The notes: generated by a model from the sequence alone, not told the origin. 64,000 nucleotides of DNA from Chryseobacterium tagetis (GCF_016735585.2 NZ_JAERSE020000001.1:124001-188000); one strand, 5' to 3'; positions 1 through 9,528 are shown, counted from the first letter of the stretch. Numbers and translations: made by a program.

Positions 1-1
1 A

Positions 2-241
2 GAAGATGGATCTAAAATCAAGAAAGGTGAAACTGCTGAGTTCAAAGTAATCGAATTCAACAAAGAATTCAAGAGAGTAGTTGTTTCTCATACAGGTATC
101 TTCAGAGACGAAGAGAAGAAAAATGTGAAAGAATCTGCTTCTAGAAATATATCTTCTTCTTCAAACAACGAAGAAAGATCAACTCTTGGAGACATCGATG
201 CTTTAGCAGAATTGAAAAGAAAAATGGAAGAAGGTAAATAA
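2..241 (+). CDS. rpsA: 30S ribosomal protein S1, C-terminal end (partial)
   Basis: Only the last 79 codons are in the window; the reading frame enters from the left edge. The sequence matches the end of an S1 RNA-binding domain (EFKVIEFNKEFKRVVVSHT) followed by a charged, serine-rich tail ending in LGDIDALAELKRKMEEGK, the usual flavobacterial S1 terminus. S1 helps the 30S subunit bind mRNA; in Bacteroidota, where Shine-Dalgarno sequences are weak, its tail and start-site role may matter more. A clear terminator follows. The identification rests on the tail motif and partial S1 fold; the N-terminal domains cannot be checked here. Confidence 0.85.
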   Translation, partial: EDGSKIKKGETAEFKVIEFNKEFKRVVVSHTGIFRDEEKKNVKESASRNISSSSNNEERSTLGDIDALAELKRKMEEGK

Positions 242-263
242 TCTTCATCACATTTGAAATATT

Positions 264-289
264 GAGCCACTCATTTGAGTGGCTTTTTT
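264..289 (+). terminator. Rho-independent terminator after rpsA
   Basis: A perfect 7-bp stem (GCCACTC/GAGTGGC) with an ATTT loop is followed by a run of T, 23 bases after the rpsA stop codon. Confidence 0.85.
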
Positions 290-452
290 ATGCTTTAAAC
301 TGAGAAAAATAGAGCGTTTTAAAGTATTTGTAAATTCACATTTTAGAGATAATTGTGAAATAAGAAAAATAATCATATTATTTTGTAATTATTTTAAATG
401 AAATAAGAATTGAATGTGAATTATTTGTAAATTAGCGCCTTTATTAGTGTAT

Positions 453-3050
453 ATGAAAAAAATAGTTTTACCTCTTTTGTTTGCAGTATCTGCGGTTTTT
501 TCTTCAAATTTATTTGCTCAGGATAATGAGAAGCTAATTAAAGATTATATTTCTCAAAATAAATTAAGAGAGTATAAAAAGTCTGATCTTGTTAATCTGA
601 TTATTGATAATGTTGACACTTCAAAATCCTTAAATGGAAGTGTTGTGAAGTTTCAACAAACTTATAATGGTATTCCTGTATATAACGCAGAAGGTACAGC
701 TCTTATAAGAGATAATAAAATAATTTATTATACAGATACATTTTTGAAGGATTATAATTCTTCAGTTGCAAACAACGCGGGAATTAGCAAAACTGTTGCT
801 CTTCAGAAGATTTCAGAGAATCTTCAAAAACAAAAGATTACGGCTTACCCGATTTTGGGTTTCTTTGATGCTGAGCCAGAAGTGGGTCATGTTGCTAAAC
901 AACGTTTAGTTTATATGGAGGATAGTGGTGTTTTGAAATTGGCTTATCAATTTTCTCTTCCTGAACCCGATGCTTCAAACTATTGGAATATTTTAGTGGA
1001 TGCAACTAATGGAAATATTATTAGTAAGATAGATCTGAACTTATCATGTAATTTCCATGATGATGCTTTTTCACACACTGATATATCTTTAGGAAATGAT
1101 TTCATAGGACCTTTAAATGGGGAAAGTAATAAATTTTTATTTTTAGTACCGGACAATGCGTCCTATAATATTTTTCCTTTACAGCTTGAGGCACCTACAT
1201 TTGGGTCTAGAGCTATTGTTAGTAATCCTTGGAATTTAACAGCTTCACCGGAAGGATGGCATTATGATGGAACGACTCATTATACAATCACTAGAGGTAA
1301 TAATGCATATGCTTATGAAGATACTTTAGCTTCAAATGCTCCTGGTTTTTCACCTGATGGGGGAGCTTCTAGAAATTTTGACTACCCTTTTAATATCTAT
1401 GCCGATTATTTGACTAATCAAAGTGCGGCAGTGACAAATTTATTTTATATGAATAATAAAATGCATGATATTTTTTATGCATTTGGTTTCACACCTGCCT
1501 CGAGAAATTTTCAAAATACAAATTTTGGGCTTGGAGGTGTTGGAAATGATTATGTAAATGCTGAGGCACAAGACGGCGGAGGAACTAATAATGCAAACTT
1601 TGCTTCCCCGGCAGATGGAAGTAAACCGAGAATGCAGATGTATCTTTGGTCAGCTACAGCTCCTAGATTATTTTTTTATAATGCGCCCTCTGTAGCGATT
1701 CCAAGACAGCCGGGAGCTGGTTCAGCGCAGTTTGGTAGTGCTCTTACTTCTACAGGAGTAACTGGGAATGTTCAATTGGCTTCAGTTATAGATGGTTGTA
1801 CAGCTTTGGCTGCTGGTTCGCTTACCGGTAAGATTGGTTTGGTAGAAAGAGGGACTTGTGCTTTTACTGTAAAAGTAAAAAATGTACAAAATGCAGGAGC
1901 TATTGCAGCAATTGTTTACAATGATGCATCCAATGGAGATACTCTCTTAAGTATGTCCGGGACGGATGCTACGATCACTATACCTTCAGTCTTTATAGGT
2001 AATACAGAAGGACAGTATATAAAGACACAGTTATCCGCTAATACCACGGTGAATGTAACTTTAAAAAATGATCCATCCACTATAATCACTCCAGATGGAG
2101 ATTTTGATAATGGAATTATTGCTCATGAGTATGGACATGGAATTTCAAACAGGTTGACAGGTACGGGAGTTGGTTGTTTAAACTCTAGTTCTGATAAAGA
2201 ACAGATGGGAGAAGGTTGGTCAGACTTCTTTGCTTTAATGTTAACAAATAAAGCGGGAGATAATGCTTCTGTTGCAAGAGGAATTGGTACATATGCTGTA
2301 GGACAGTCAACAACGGGTGGGGGAATCAGACCTGCTAAGTATTCTCCTGATTTCACAATTAATGATTATACTTATACAGATACTAATGGAATGGAATATA
2401 CCTCAAATGGTGTTCTGGTTCCTGATGTACACTCTATTGGTTTTGTTTGGGCTACAATGCTTTGGGATCTACATTGGCAATATGTTTCTAAATATGGATA
2501 TGCTTCAGATGTGATGTCAAATACGACAAATGGTAGCTCTAGAGTTTTACAACTTGTTACTGATGCGTTAAAACTTCAGATTTGTAACCCTACATTTATT
2601 GATGGGAGAGATGCTATTTTAGCTGCTGATCAGGCAACTACAGGAGGAGCTGACAGATGTATGATCTGGAGAACTTTTGCAAAAAGAGGATTAGGAGTAA
2701 ATGCTTCTGCTGGAACTAAAACAAGTATCAATGATCAGGTAGAAGATTTGACAGTACCTGCGGATTGTGTATTAGGAACTGACGAAGTTAAATCTGTTAA
2801 AGCTAATAGCATTTCAATCTATCCAAATCCTGCTAAGAATGAATTCTTTATCAATTTCCCAAGCAATACTTTAGGAAAAGTAAATGTGGAAATTTATGAT
2901 ATGTCTGGTAAATTAGTTTCTTCAGAAGACAAAATTTCGCCGGAAGAGAAGAAATCAATTTCAACAGAAAGATTAACGACCGGAACGTACATTGTAAAAG
3001 TAAAAGGGATTGGTATTGACGCAGCTTCAAAAGTTATCGTTAAAAAATAA
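453..3050 (+). CDS. Secreted M36 (fungalysin-type) metallopeptidase with PA insert and T9SS sorting domain
   Basis: An 865-residue zinc protease predicted to be exported by Sec and then by T9SS. I start it at ATG 453 rather than the upstream GTG 447 because the protein then begins with MKK and a clean signal peptide ending near LFAQ. Order of domains: signal peptide; FTP-like propeptide; M36 catalytic domain with HEYGH at residues 558-562 and the third zinc ligand in GEGWSDFF (E587); a PA domain inserted before the active site (about 445-540, with the GLVERGTCAF motif); and a C-terminal sorting domain starting at SISIYPNPAKNEFF. The family degrades extracellular protein. It is a single-gene unit between two terminators. 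Length and domain order are normal for flavobacterial M36 proteins. Confidence 0.93.
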   Translation: MKKIVLPLLFAVSAVFSSNLFAQDNEKLIKDYISQNKLREYKKSDLVNLIIDNVDTSKSLNGSVVKFQQTYNGIPVYNAEGTALIRDNKIIYYTDTFLKDYNSSVANNAGISKTVALQKISENLQKQKITAYPILGFFDAEPEVGHVAKQRLVYMEDSGVLKLAYQFSLPEPDASNYWNILVDATNGNIISKIDLNLSCNFHDDAFSHTDISLGNDFIGPLNGESNKFLFLVPDNASYNIFPLQLEAPTFGSRAIVSNPWNLTASPEGWHYDGTTHYTITRGNNAYAYEDTLASNAPGFSPDGGASRNFDYPFNIYADYLTNQSAAVTNLFYMNNKMHDIFYAFGFTPASRNFQNTNFGLGGVGNDYVNAEAQDGGGTNNANFASPADGSKPRMQMYLWSATAPRLFFYNAPSVAIPRQPGAGSAQFGSALTSTGVTGNVQLASVIDGCTALAAGSLTGKIGLVERGTCAFTVKVKNVQNAGAIAAIVYNDASNGDTLLSMSGTDATITIPSVFIGNTEGQYIKTQLSANTTVNVTLKNDPSTIITPDGDFDNGIIAHEYGHGISNRLTGTGVGCLNSSSDKEQMGEGWSDFFALMLTNKAGDNASVARGIGTYAVGQSTTGGGIRPAKYSPDFTINDYTYTDTNGMEYTSNGVLVPDVHSIGFVWATMLWDLHWQYVSKYGYASDVMSNTTNGSSRVLQLVTDALKLQICNPTFIDGRDAILAADQATTGGADRCMIWRTFAKRGLGVNASAGTKTSINDQVEDLTVPADCVLGTDEVKSVKANSISIYPNPAKNEFFINFPSNTLGKVNVEIYDMSGKLVSSEDKISPEEKKSISTERLTTGTYIVKVKGIGIDAASKVIVKK

Positions 3051-3068
3051 TCAATTTTATAACTGAAT

Positions 3069-3109
3069 AAAAAAAATCGCCGTGAGCTTTGCTCACGGCG
3101 ATTTTTTTT
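3069..3109 (+). terminator. Strong terminator after the M36 peptidase
   Basis: A 12-bp perfect stem (ATCGCCGTGAGC) with a TTT loop is flanked by A and T runs, so it could work in both directions. Confidence 0.9.
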
Positions 3110-3152
3110 ATCTATAATGGTTTTATCAGCGAAAATTTTAATTATTATATCC

Positions 3153-3160
3153 TACCTTTG
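3153..3160 (+). promoter_or_regulatory. Predicted -7 promoter box of the EamA transporter gene
   Basis: TACCTTTG matches the Bacteroidota -7 consensus TAnnTTTG exactly and lies 22 bases before the start codon. A -33 TTG is not obvious. Confidence 0.5.
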
Positions 3161-3182
3161 CAGGCTGTTCAAAAAATGAATT

Positions 3183-4163
3183 ATGAAGAAGAAAAATATT
3201 TTTAAAGGGGTTTTATTTGTAGGTGTCGGAGCCAGTATATATGGTATGTTGGCTACATTTGTGAAGCTTGCTTATCAGGATGGATATACCACATCAGAAG
3301 TTACCACCTCTCAGTTTGTATTAGGATTAGTTGGGCTTTTAATTTTAAATCTTATTCAAACTACAACTTCTAAAAAAACGTTATCAACTCCAAGTTCGAA
3401 AGAAGTAAGAAATTTAATGTTGGCGGGAACTTCATTAGGCTGTACAAGCTTATTTTATTATATCGCGGTTCAATATATCAATGTTTCGGTGGCTATTGTT
3501 TTATTGATGCAGTCGGTTTGGTTCAGTGTGGTGGTTGAAAGTTTTATGACTAAAAAATTACCCAATGCAAGAAAAATACTATCCGTAATCATTGTTTTAA
3601 TAGGAACTGTTTTAGCAACAAATCTAATCAATTCAAAAATAGAGCTTGACTGGAAAGGTGTTTTCTGGGGATTAATGGCGGCATCTTCTTATACTTTAAC
3701 TATGTTCACATCCAATACATTGGCAACCCATCTTCCGGTTTTGAGGAAAAGTTTTATAATGCTTTGTGGCGGATCTATAGTCATTTTTGCATTTTTATTT
3801 TTTGCTCAGATCGGACCTTTACATATTGATGGGTTGAAGTCGGTTTATCTCAACTTTACTGAGAATACGGAACACATCCGCGCTTTTGATTATTCAATTC
3901 TTTGGAAGTATGGTTTGATATTGTCGCTATTTGGAACGGTTATTCCTCCGATTTTATTTAATATAGGTTTTCCAAATGCAGGATTGGGATTAGGAAGTAT
4001 TGTTTCCTCACTAGAGCTTCCTGTTTCTGTAACAATGGCTTTTGTTTTGCTGGGCGAAGAAGTCGTATTCATTCAATGGATTGGAATTGCATTAATTCTT
4101 TTTGCAATTGTTTTAATGAATTTGCCAGGACAGAAAGAATATAAAGTAGCAGAATTATCTTAA
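3183..4163 (+). CDS. EamA-family (DMT superfamily) transporter
   Basis: A 326-residue integral membrane protein with about ten hydrophobic helices in two halves, the duplicated EamA layout. It begins MKKKNIFKGVLFVGVGAS and ends with a short cytoplasmic tail (LPGQKEYKVAELS). Conserved-looking helix motifs are GSIVSSLELPVSVTMAFVLLG near the C-terminus, typical of EamA domain 2. Members export metabolites or amino acids; the substrate cannot be told from sequence. It stands alone, with its own -7 box and a weak hairpin after the stop codon. Confidence 0.85.
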   Translation: MKKKNIFKGVLFVGVGASIYGMLATFVKLAYQDGYTTSEVTTSQFVLGLVGLLILNLIQTTTSKKTLSTPSSKEVRNLMLAGTSLGCTSLFYYIAVQYINVSVAIVLLMQSVWFSVVVESFMTKKLPNARKILSVIIVLIGTVLATNLINSKIELDWKGVFWGLMAASSYTLTMFTSNTLATHLPVLRKSFIMLCGGSIVIFAFLFFAQIGPLHIDGLKSVYLNFTENTEHIRAFDYSILWKYGLILSLFGTVIPPILFNIGFPNAGLGLGSIVSSLELPVSVTMAFVLLGEEVVFIQWIGIALILFAIVLMNLPGQKEYKVAELS

Positions 4164-4187
4164 AAAAAATATAATTAATACATTCTA

Positions 4188-4214
4188 AGCCGTTTCTTTG
4201 GGAACGGTTTTTTA
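4188..4214 (+). terminator. Probable terminator after the EamA gene
   Basis: A short stem (CCGTTTC/GGAACGG with one wobble pair) followed by TTTTTT sits between the EamA gene and the next gene. Confidence 0.6.
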
Positions 4215-4238
4215 ATTTTAATGTTTAAAATAATGAGT

Positions 4239-5234
4239 ATGAAAAAAATTAAGAATGTTGCTGCTGTTTTAATGCTATCGATTGCATCAAATTTTGTTTT
4301 TTCTCAGGTCAAACCTTTAGATGCGGACCTTACGGAATATAAATATCCTTATGAAGTCCATTTTCTCAATTTCAAATCTCAGAATAACAACTTGAAAATG
4401 GCGTATATGGATGTACAGCCAAAAACTTCAAACGGAAAAACAATAATGCTTCTTCACGGGAAGAATTTTAATGGAGCCTATTGGGAAAGAACTGCAAAAG
4501 ATCTTTCAGACAAAGGTTTTAGAGTGATTATTCCTGATCAGATTGGATTTGGAAAATCTTCAAAGCCACAAAGCTATCAGTTTTCATTTTCGCAATTGGC
4601 GGAGAATACAAAAGCTATTTTAGATGAACTTGAAATCGATAAAACTATTGTTTTAGGACACTCAATGGGGGGAATGGTAGCAACTAGATTCACGTTGTTG
4701 TATCCTGAAAGAGTTCAGAAATTAATTCTCGAAAATCCAATCGGATTAGAAGATTATAAAACTTTTGCAGCGTATCAAACGATAGATCAAGCGTATCAGT
4801 CAGAACTTAAAAATACAGCTGAGACGTATAAAAATTATCAGTTAAGGTTCTATTATGATAATAAATGGAAAGATGAATATCAACCCTGGCTTGATTTGAT
4901 TGCAGGCTGGACATTGCATTCAGATTATCCAAAAGTAGCTTGGGATGCGGCTTTAACTTCGGATATGATCTACAACCAACCGGTTTGTTATGAATTTAAA
5001 AATATCAAAACTCCGACTTTATTAATTATCGGAACAAGAGATAGAACGGCAATAGGAAAAGACAGAGCGCCGAAAGAACTACAGCCAAAAATGGGGCAAT
5101 ATCAGGAATTGGGAAAGAAAACCCAGCAGCAGATTGCTGGTTCAAAATTAGTTGAGATTGAAAATGTAGGACATCTTCCGCATATAGAAGTCTATAACAA
5201 ATTCTGGAATGCGCTGTATGATTTTATTAAATAA
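4239..5234 (+). CDS. Secreted alpha/beta hydrolase
   Basis: A 331-residue alpha/beta-hydrolase with a signal peptide. I choose ATG 4239 because MKKIKNVAAVLMLSIASNFV gives a normal signal sequence; in-frame ATGs at 4221 and 4233 would add six or two residues. The catalytic triad can be read: nucleophile S142 in GHSMGG, an acid at D268 in GTRDRT, and H312 in NVGHLPH. An oxyanion-hole motif LLHGKNFNG precedes the nucleophile. The fold covers esterases, lipases, epoxide hydrolases and proline iminopeptidases; the substrate is not determined. The cap between the nucleophile and acid contains many aromatic residues. A bidirectional terminator separates it from rplS. Confidence 0.88.
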   Translation: MKKIKNVAAVLMLSIASNFVFSQVKPLDADLTEYKYPYEVHFLNFKSQNNNLKMAYMDVQPKTSNGKTIMLLHGKNFNGAYWERTAKDLSDKGFRVIIPDQIGFGKSSKPQSYQFSFSQLAENTKAILDELEIDKTIVLGHSMGGMVATRFTLLYPERVQKLILENPIGLEDYKTFAAYQTIDQAYQSELKNTAETYKNYQLRFYYDNKWKDEYQPWLDLIAGWTLHSDYPKVAWDAALTSDMIYNQPVCYEFKNIKTPTLLIIGTRDRTAIGKDRAPKELQPKMGQYQELGKKTQQQIAGSKLVEIENVGHLPHIEVYNKFWNALYDFIK

Positions 5235-5261
5235 CTGAATAGAAGAGAGCTTATTAAAAGT

Positions 5262-5296
5262 AAAAAGAGACTGTTTAAAGTAAACAGTCTCTTTTT
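5262..5296. terminator. Bidirectional terminator between the hydrolase gene and rplS
   Basis: A 16-bp perfect stem that begins with AAAAA and ends with TTTTT, loop AAG, serves two convergent genes. Confidence 0.92.
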
Positions 5297-5315
5297 GTAT
5301 GTATTGTTGTCTGAA

Positions 5316-5669
5316 TTATTTCTTGTAAGGAACGTCTTTAATTCTAGCTTTTTTACCTCTAAGGTCTCTGAAGTAATAAATTCTAGATCTTCTAACTTTA
5401 CCTCTTCTATCAACTTCAATTTTTTGTAAAGCTGGCATGTTGATTGGGAATACTCTCTCAACACCTACATCTCCACTCATTTTTCTGATAGTGAAAGTTT
5501 TTGTAGAACCAGTACCTCTTAATTGGATAACTGTTCCTTTGAAGAACTGAGTTCTTGTTTTTTGTCCTTCCTTAATTTCGTAATACACAGTAATTGTATC
5601 ACCTGCTTTGAATTCAGGGAATTCTTTTTTAGCAATGTACTTCTCTTGTACGTACTTTAATAAATCCAT
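5316..5669 (-). CDS. rplS: 50S ribosomal protein L19
   Basis: A 117-residue basic protein with the L19 signature regions: FKAGDTITVYYEIKEG at the N-terminus, then FKGTVIQLRGTGSTKTFTIRK, GVERVFPINMP and the C-terminal GKVRRSRIYYFRDLRGKKAR. L19 lies at the interface of the 30S and 50S subunits. The length is typical. The gene is transcribed alone from a strong consensus promoter (separate entry) and ends at a bidirectional terminator. Confidence 0.98.
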   Translation of the reverse strand: MDLLKYVQEKYIAKKEFPEFKAGDTITVYYEIKEGQKTRTQFFKGTVIQLRGTGSTKTFTIRKMSGDVGVERVFPINMPALQKIEVDRRGKVRRSRIYYFRDLRGKKARIKDVPYKK

Positions 5670-5737
5670 TATTAATAAATAAAATGTTAAAGCTAAGCAA
5701 CTTACACGTTGATCGTCAGAGGTTGAATAACAGGATG

Positions 5738-5768
5738 CAAAAATATAACTTTTTTATATAAAAACCAA
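5738..5768 (-). promoter_or_regulatory. Predicted promoter of rplS
   Basis: Read on the minus strand: -33 TTG (5766-5768), a 20-base spacer, and -7 box TATTTTTG (5738-5745). This fits the Bacteroidota consensus. The leader is about 65 nt. Confidence 0.7.
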
Positions 5769-5954
5769 TACCTTACATAATATTTTTCAATAAAATTAGT
5801 GACAATATTGTTTTTCCTTAATTGATCTTAATCCCTTCATTCTCTTAATGGTTCAAATGGAAAGTCTTATTTTAAAGTAATACCATATATAAAGTAGTTT
5901 TCGCGGTTTCACAAAAATGTTTAAATTTAGAACTGAAAATCTAATACTATAATA

Positions 5955-6656
5955 ATGATAGATAAAAGAGTAAAAAATGCAAAAGAAGCCATTGAAGGAA
6001 TTCAGGACGGAATGACGCTGATGTTGGGAGGATTTGGTCTTTGCGGGATTCCTGAAAATTCGATTAATGCATTGGTAGATAGTGATGTAAAAGATCTTAC
6101 CTGTATTTCAAACAACGCGGGTGTTGATGATTTCGGATTAGGACTATTGCTTCATAAAAGACAGATCAAGAAGATGATTTCTTCTTATGTAGGTGAAAAT
6201 GCAGAATTTGAAAGACAAATGCTTTCTGGTGAATTGGATGTAGAATTGACACCTCAGGGAACTTTAGCGGAAAAATGCAGAGCTGCTCAGGCGGGAATTC
6301 CTGCTTTCTATACACCGGCAGGTTACGGAACTGAAGTAGCAGAAGGAAAAGAAGTAAAAGATTTCAAAGGAAAACCACATATTTTAGAACATGCCTACGA
6401 AGCAGACTTTTCAATCGTAAAAGCCTGGAAAGGAGATCATGCAGGAAACCTTATTTTCAAAGGCTCGGCAAGAAACTTTAACCATCCGATGGCGGGAGCA
6501 GGAAAAATTACTGTTGCAGAAGTTGAGGAATTGGTAGAACCTGGAGAATTGGATCCGAACGAGATTCACATTCCGGGAATTATGATTCAAAGGATTTTTC
6601 AGGGTGAGAAATTTGAAAAAAGAATAGAACAGAGAACGGTAAGAAAAAGAGACTAA
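5955..6656 (+). CDS. scoA: Succinyl-CoA:3-ketoacid CoA-transferase subunit A
   Basis: A 233-residue subunit A of the 3-oxoacid CoA-transferase family, which moves CoA from succinyl-CoA to acetoacetate. Family motifs are [13 protein letters not shown] near residue 30, [12 protein letters not shown] near residue 55, the CoA-binding [20 protein letters not shown] region, and the C-terminal [13 protein letters not shown]. The partner subunit is encoded at 8816-9469, not directly downstream: an ABC exporter on the other strand lies between. A terminator follows scoA, so the two subunits must be transcribed separately. Confidence 0.94.
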   Translation: MIDKRVKNAKEAIEGIQDGMTLMLGGFGLCGIPENSINALVDSDVKDLTCISNNAGVDDFGLGLLLHKRQIKKMISSYVGENAEFERQMLSGELDVELTPQGTLAEKCRAAQAGIPAFYTPAGYGTEVAEGKEVKDFKGKPHILEHAYEADFSIVKAWKGDHAGNLIFKGSARNFNHPMAGAGKITVAEVEELVEPGELDPNEIHIPGIMIQRIFQGEKFEKRIEQRTVRKRD

Positions 6657-6687
6657 TATTTTAGCTTACAGTTTTTTAAAAATAAAA

Positions 6688-6718
6688 TACCCCGAAGTTA
6701 ATTTTCGGGGTAATTTTT
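6688..6718 (+). terminator. Terminator after scoA
   Basis: Stem TACCCCGAA/TTCGGGGTA followed by AATTTTTTA, 30 bases after the scoA stop. Confidence 0.88.
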
Positions 6719-6732
6719 TATTGATACTTTTT

Positions 6733-6874
6733 GTTATTCCGAATGAAGCGTAGAGAAATGAATAATCTCTTAATGATCTTAATACCTTAAGCTAAACTTA
6801 ATGGTTAAATTTGAAACATTAAGATCTATTTAGAGATTAAGAATATTAAGAGATTCTTCCTTCGTCAGAATTAC
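6733..6874. repeat. Dispersed inverted-repeat element (copy 1, long-loop form)
   Basis: About 142 bp. The right end (AGATTCTTCCTTCGTCAGAAT) is inverted relative to the left end (ATTCCGAATGAAGCG, then AATCTCTTAA). The interior holds further ATTAAG/CTTAAT inverted pieces and the phrase CTTAATGGTTAAA that recurs at 46.4 kb. The same arm sequences occur near 25.3, 36.6 and 48.7 kb. No coding capacity is seen. Confidence 0.65.
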
Positions 6875-6893
6875 AATACAAAATGTTAATAAT

Positions 6894-8693
6894 TTATATT
6901 CCTGCTGTCAGTTTACGTTCTCCAATCTGTTGTCTCCACATCGCGTAATACAATCCTTTTTCCTCAATAAGCTGTAAGTGAGAACCTGTTTCTACCACTT
7001 GCCCGCGCTCCAGAACATAAATTCTGTCCGCATGCATGATTGTGCTTAATCTATGCGCAATAAGAACCGTAATTTGTTCTTTCTCCTTTGAGATTTCTTT
7101 AATGGTCATTGTAATTTCTTCCTCTGTGATACTGTCTAATGCAGAAGTTGCTTCATCAAAAATCAATAAATGAGGTTTTCTCAATAAGGCTCTTGCAATG
7201 GCAATTCTTTGTTTTTCACCACCGCTTAATTTTAATCCGCCTTCACCGATCACAGTTTCTATCCCGTTTTCAGCACGTTCTAAAAGAGCCGTACAACTGG
7301 ATTTTTTTAAAGCCAGTTGAAGATCCTCTTCCGTTGCTGTCGGATTTACAAACAAAAGATTTTCTTTTATCGTTCCGGCAAAAAGTTGAGTATCCTGTGT
7401 TACAAAACCGATCTGATTTCTTAATTCATCAAAATCAAACTCTTTTCCGTTGATATGGTTATAGAAAATAGTTCCTTCTTGAGGTCTGTACAAACCAACC
7501 AGTAATTTTACTAATGTACTTTTTCCGGAGCCACTTGGACCGACAAAAGCAATGGTCTCCCCATTTTTTACATCAAATGAAATAGAATTTAATGCCTTAT
7601 AATGAGCGGTCTGATGCTGAAAAGAAACATTTTGAAATTCCAGTTCTTCAATAGCTCCTATTTTTTTTGGATTTGCAGGTTTAGGCTCAACCTCTTTTTT
7701 CATTACCCTGTCGAAATTATTCAAAGAAGCTTGAGCTTCACGGTAAGAAATAATGATATTCCCGATTTCCTGCATTGGTCCGAAAATAAAGAATCCGTAA
7801 AACATCAATGATAAATACTGTCCGGGAGTTACAATATTTTTAAAGATCAGTAATAATAAAGTGAAGGTAATGGTTTGCTGTAAAAAGTTAACCAGTGTTC
7901 CCTGTACAAAGCTTAAAGAACGGATGCTTTTCACCTTTCTTAATTCCAGATTCAGGATTTTATACGTATTGTTGTTCAGACGTTCTACTTCCTGATTGGT
8001 CAGTCCCAAACTTTTTACAATCTCGATATTTCTAAGACTTTCTGTGGTACTTCCCGCTAAATTGGTGGTTTCAGTGACAATAGTTTTCTGGATGGTTTTA
8101 ATCCTTTTGCTTAATAAATTGGTGACTACCGCAATAAATATAATTCCAACGACATACACCGGCATAATCGTCCAGTGCAAACGAACTGCATATACCGAAA
8201 CGAAAATGATACTTACCAAAATTCCAAAAAATACATTGATGAAATTATTGATAAACTTCACAGAATCTTCACGAACTTTAGTCAGGATAGAAAGAGTTTC
8301 ACCACTTCTCTGGTCTTCAAATTCCTGAAAGGGCAATCTCATAGAATGCTTTAAACCGTCAGTAAATATTTTAGCTCCGAATTTCTGGATAATCACATTC
8401 ACGACATAATCCTGAAATGCCTTTGCAATTCGGCTGATCATCGCTGTTCCGATAAGCAATCCTAAAAAATAGAATACACCATGATAGATATTGGTTCCAT
8501 AGAGGTACTCGTTCAGGTTTCTCGGGAGAAGTTTTTCCTTATCAAAAAAGTTGGGATGAGTAACCAGTTTGTCTAATATATTTCCTGTAATAGCCGGAGC
8601 AAACAATGAAAATACCTGATTGATTGAAGCTAATAATAGAGAGGCTAATATCAGCCATTTATATGGTTTTAAATAATTTAATAAAATTTTCAT
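6894..8693 (-). CDS. ABC transporter, fused permease and ATPase (exporter type)
   Basis: A 599-residue half-transporter of the multidrug/lipid exporter type that would act as a homodimer in the inner membrane. The N-terminal 330 residues form a six-helix permease domain. The C-terminal ATPase has Walker A GPSGSGKST (K391), a Q-loop (FVTQDTQLF), the signature LSGGEKQR, Walker B LLIFDEATSALD, and the H-loop in AHRLST. It resembles MsbA/LmrA-like proteins; the substrate is unknown. The gene sits between scoA and scoB on the opposite strand. A consensus -7 box lies 20 bases upstream of the start codon. Confidence 0.93.
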   Translation of the reverse strand: MKILLNYLKPYKWLILASLLLASINQVFSLFAPAITGNILDKLVTHPNFFDKEKLLPRNLNEYLYGTNIYHGVFYFLGLLIGTAMISRIAKAFQDYVVNVIIQKFGAKIFTDGLKHSMRLPFQEFEDQRSGETLSILTKVREDSVKFINNFINVFFGILVSIIFVSVYAVRLHWTIMPVYVVGIIFIAVVTNLLSKRIKTIQKTIVTETTNLAGSTTESLRNIEIVKSLGLTNQEVERLNNNTYKILNLELRKVKSIRSLSFVQGTLVNFLQQTITFTLLLLIFKNIVTPGQYLSLMFYGFFIFGPMQEIGNIIISYREAQASLNNFDRVMKKEVEPKPANPKKIGAIEELEFQNVSFQHQTAHYKALNSISFDVKNGETIAFVGPSGSGKSTLVKLLVGLYRPQEGTIFYNHINGKEFDFDELRNQIGFVTQDTQLFAGTIKENLLFVNPTATEEDLQLALKKSSCTALLERAENGIETVIGEGGLKLSGGEKQRIAIARALLRKPHLLIFDEATSALDSITEEEITMTIKEISKEKEQITVLIAHRLSTIMHADRIYVLERGQVVETGSHLQLIEEKGLYYAMWRQQIGERKLTAGI

Positions 8694-8712
8694 GAGTAAA
8701 ATTAAGGGCCCA

Positions 8713-8738
8713 CAAATTTACAACAATTTGAAATGCAA
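8713..8738 (-). promoter_or_regulatory. Predicted promoter of the ABC exporter gene
   Basis: On the minus strand, TAAATTTG (8713-8720) is a perfect -7 box, with TTG at 8736-8738 as the possible -33 element; the 15-base spacer is short. Confidence 0.5.
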
Positions 8739-8815
8739 AATTTATCATAGGATAAGAAAAGAAACTATTTCGTAATTCTGAAAAAATGGCTAATTTGGCG
8801 GGATAAGATTATGCT

Positions 8816-9469
8816 ATGCTAACTAAAGAACAAATTGCACAAAGAATTTCCAGAGAAGTAAAGGACGGGTATTATGTAAATTTAGGAATCGGAATTCCAA
8901 CATTGGTTGCTAACTATGTTCCGGACAATCTTTCTGTAGAATTTCAGAGTGAAAATGGAGTGTTGGGAATGGGGCCGTTTCCTTTCGAAGGAGAAGAAGA
9001 TGCAGACATCATCAATGCAGGAAAACAGACGATAACTATTCTGGATGGAGGTTCATTCTTCGATTCAGCCTTCAGTTTCGGGATGATTCGTGCTCAGAAA
9101 GTGGACTTGACGATTCTTGGGGCTATGGAAGTTTCTGAAAACGGAGATATTGCCAATTGGAAAATTCCAGGAAAAATGGTGAAAGGAATGGGAGGTGCAA
9201 TGGATTTGGTAGCTTCAGCAGAAAATATCATCGTAGCGATGATGCACGTGAATAAAGCAGGAGAAAGTAAAATCCTTAAAAAATGTACTTTACCTCTAAC
9301 TGGAGTCAATTGTGTGAAAAGAGTGGTTACTGAATTAGCTGTTCTAGACATTACCCCTGCCGGATTTAAGCTTGTTGAAAGAGCTCCGGGAGTTTCAGTT
9401 GAACACATTATTCAATCTACAGAAGCAGATTTAATCATCGAAGGAGAAATTCCTGAAATGCAGTTTTAA
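8816..9469 (+). CDS. scoB: Succinyl-CoA:3-ketoacid CoA-transferase subunit B
   Basis: A 217-residue subunit B, partner of scoA. The active-site glutamate that forms the CoA thioester is in SENGVLGMGP (E46). Other family blocks are VNLGIGIPTLVANY, INAGKQTITILDGGSFFDSA and GMGGAMDLV, and the end matches the subunit B consensus (TEADLIIEGEIPEMQF). The complete length is normal. It has its own upstream region of about 120 bp shared with the divergent ABC gene and ends at a terminator shared with susD. Confidence 0.95.
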   Translation: MLTKEQIAQRISREVKDGYYVNLGIGIPTLVANYVPDNLSVEFQSENGVLGMGPFPFEGEEDADIINAGKQTITILDGGSFFDSAFSFGMIRAQKVDLTILGAMEVSENGDIANWKIPGKMVKGMGGAMDLVASAENIIVAMMHVNKAGESKILKKCTLPLTGVNCVKRVVTELAVLDITPAGFKLVERAPGVSVEHIIQSTEADLIIEGEIPEMQF

Positions 9470-9474
9470 TACAT

Positions 9475-9511
9475 AAAAAAATCCGTCTCATTACTAAGAC
9501 GGATTTTTTTT
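9475..9511. terminator. Bidirectional terminator between scoB and susD
   Basis: Stem ATCCGTCT/AGACGGAT flanked by an A run on the left and a T run on the right, between convergent genes. Confidence 0.9.
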
Positions 9512-9528
9512 AGATTTTAATCCTGCTT

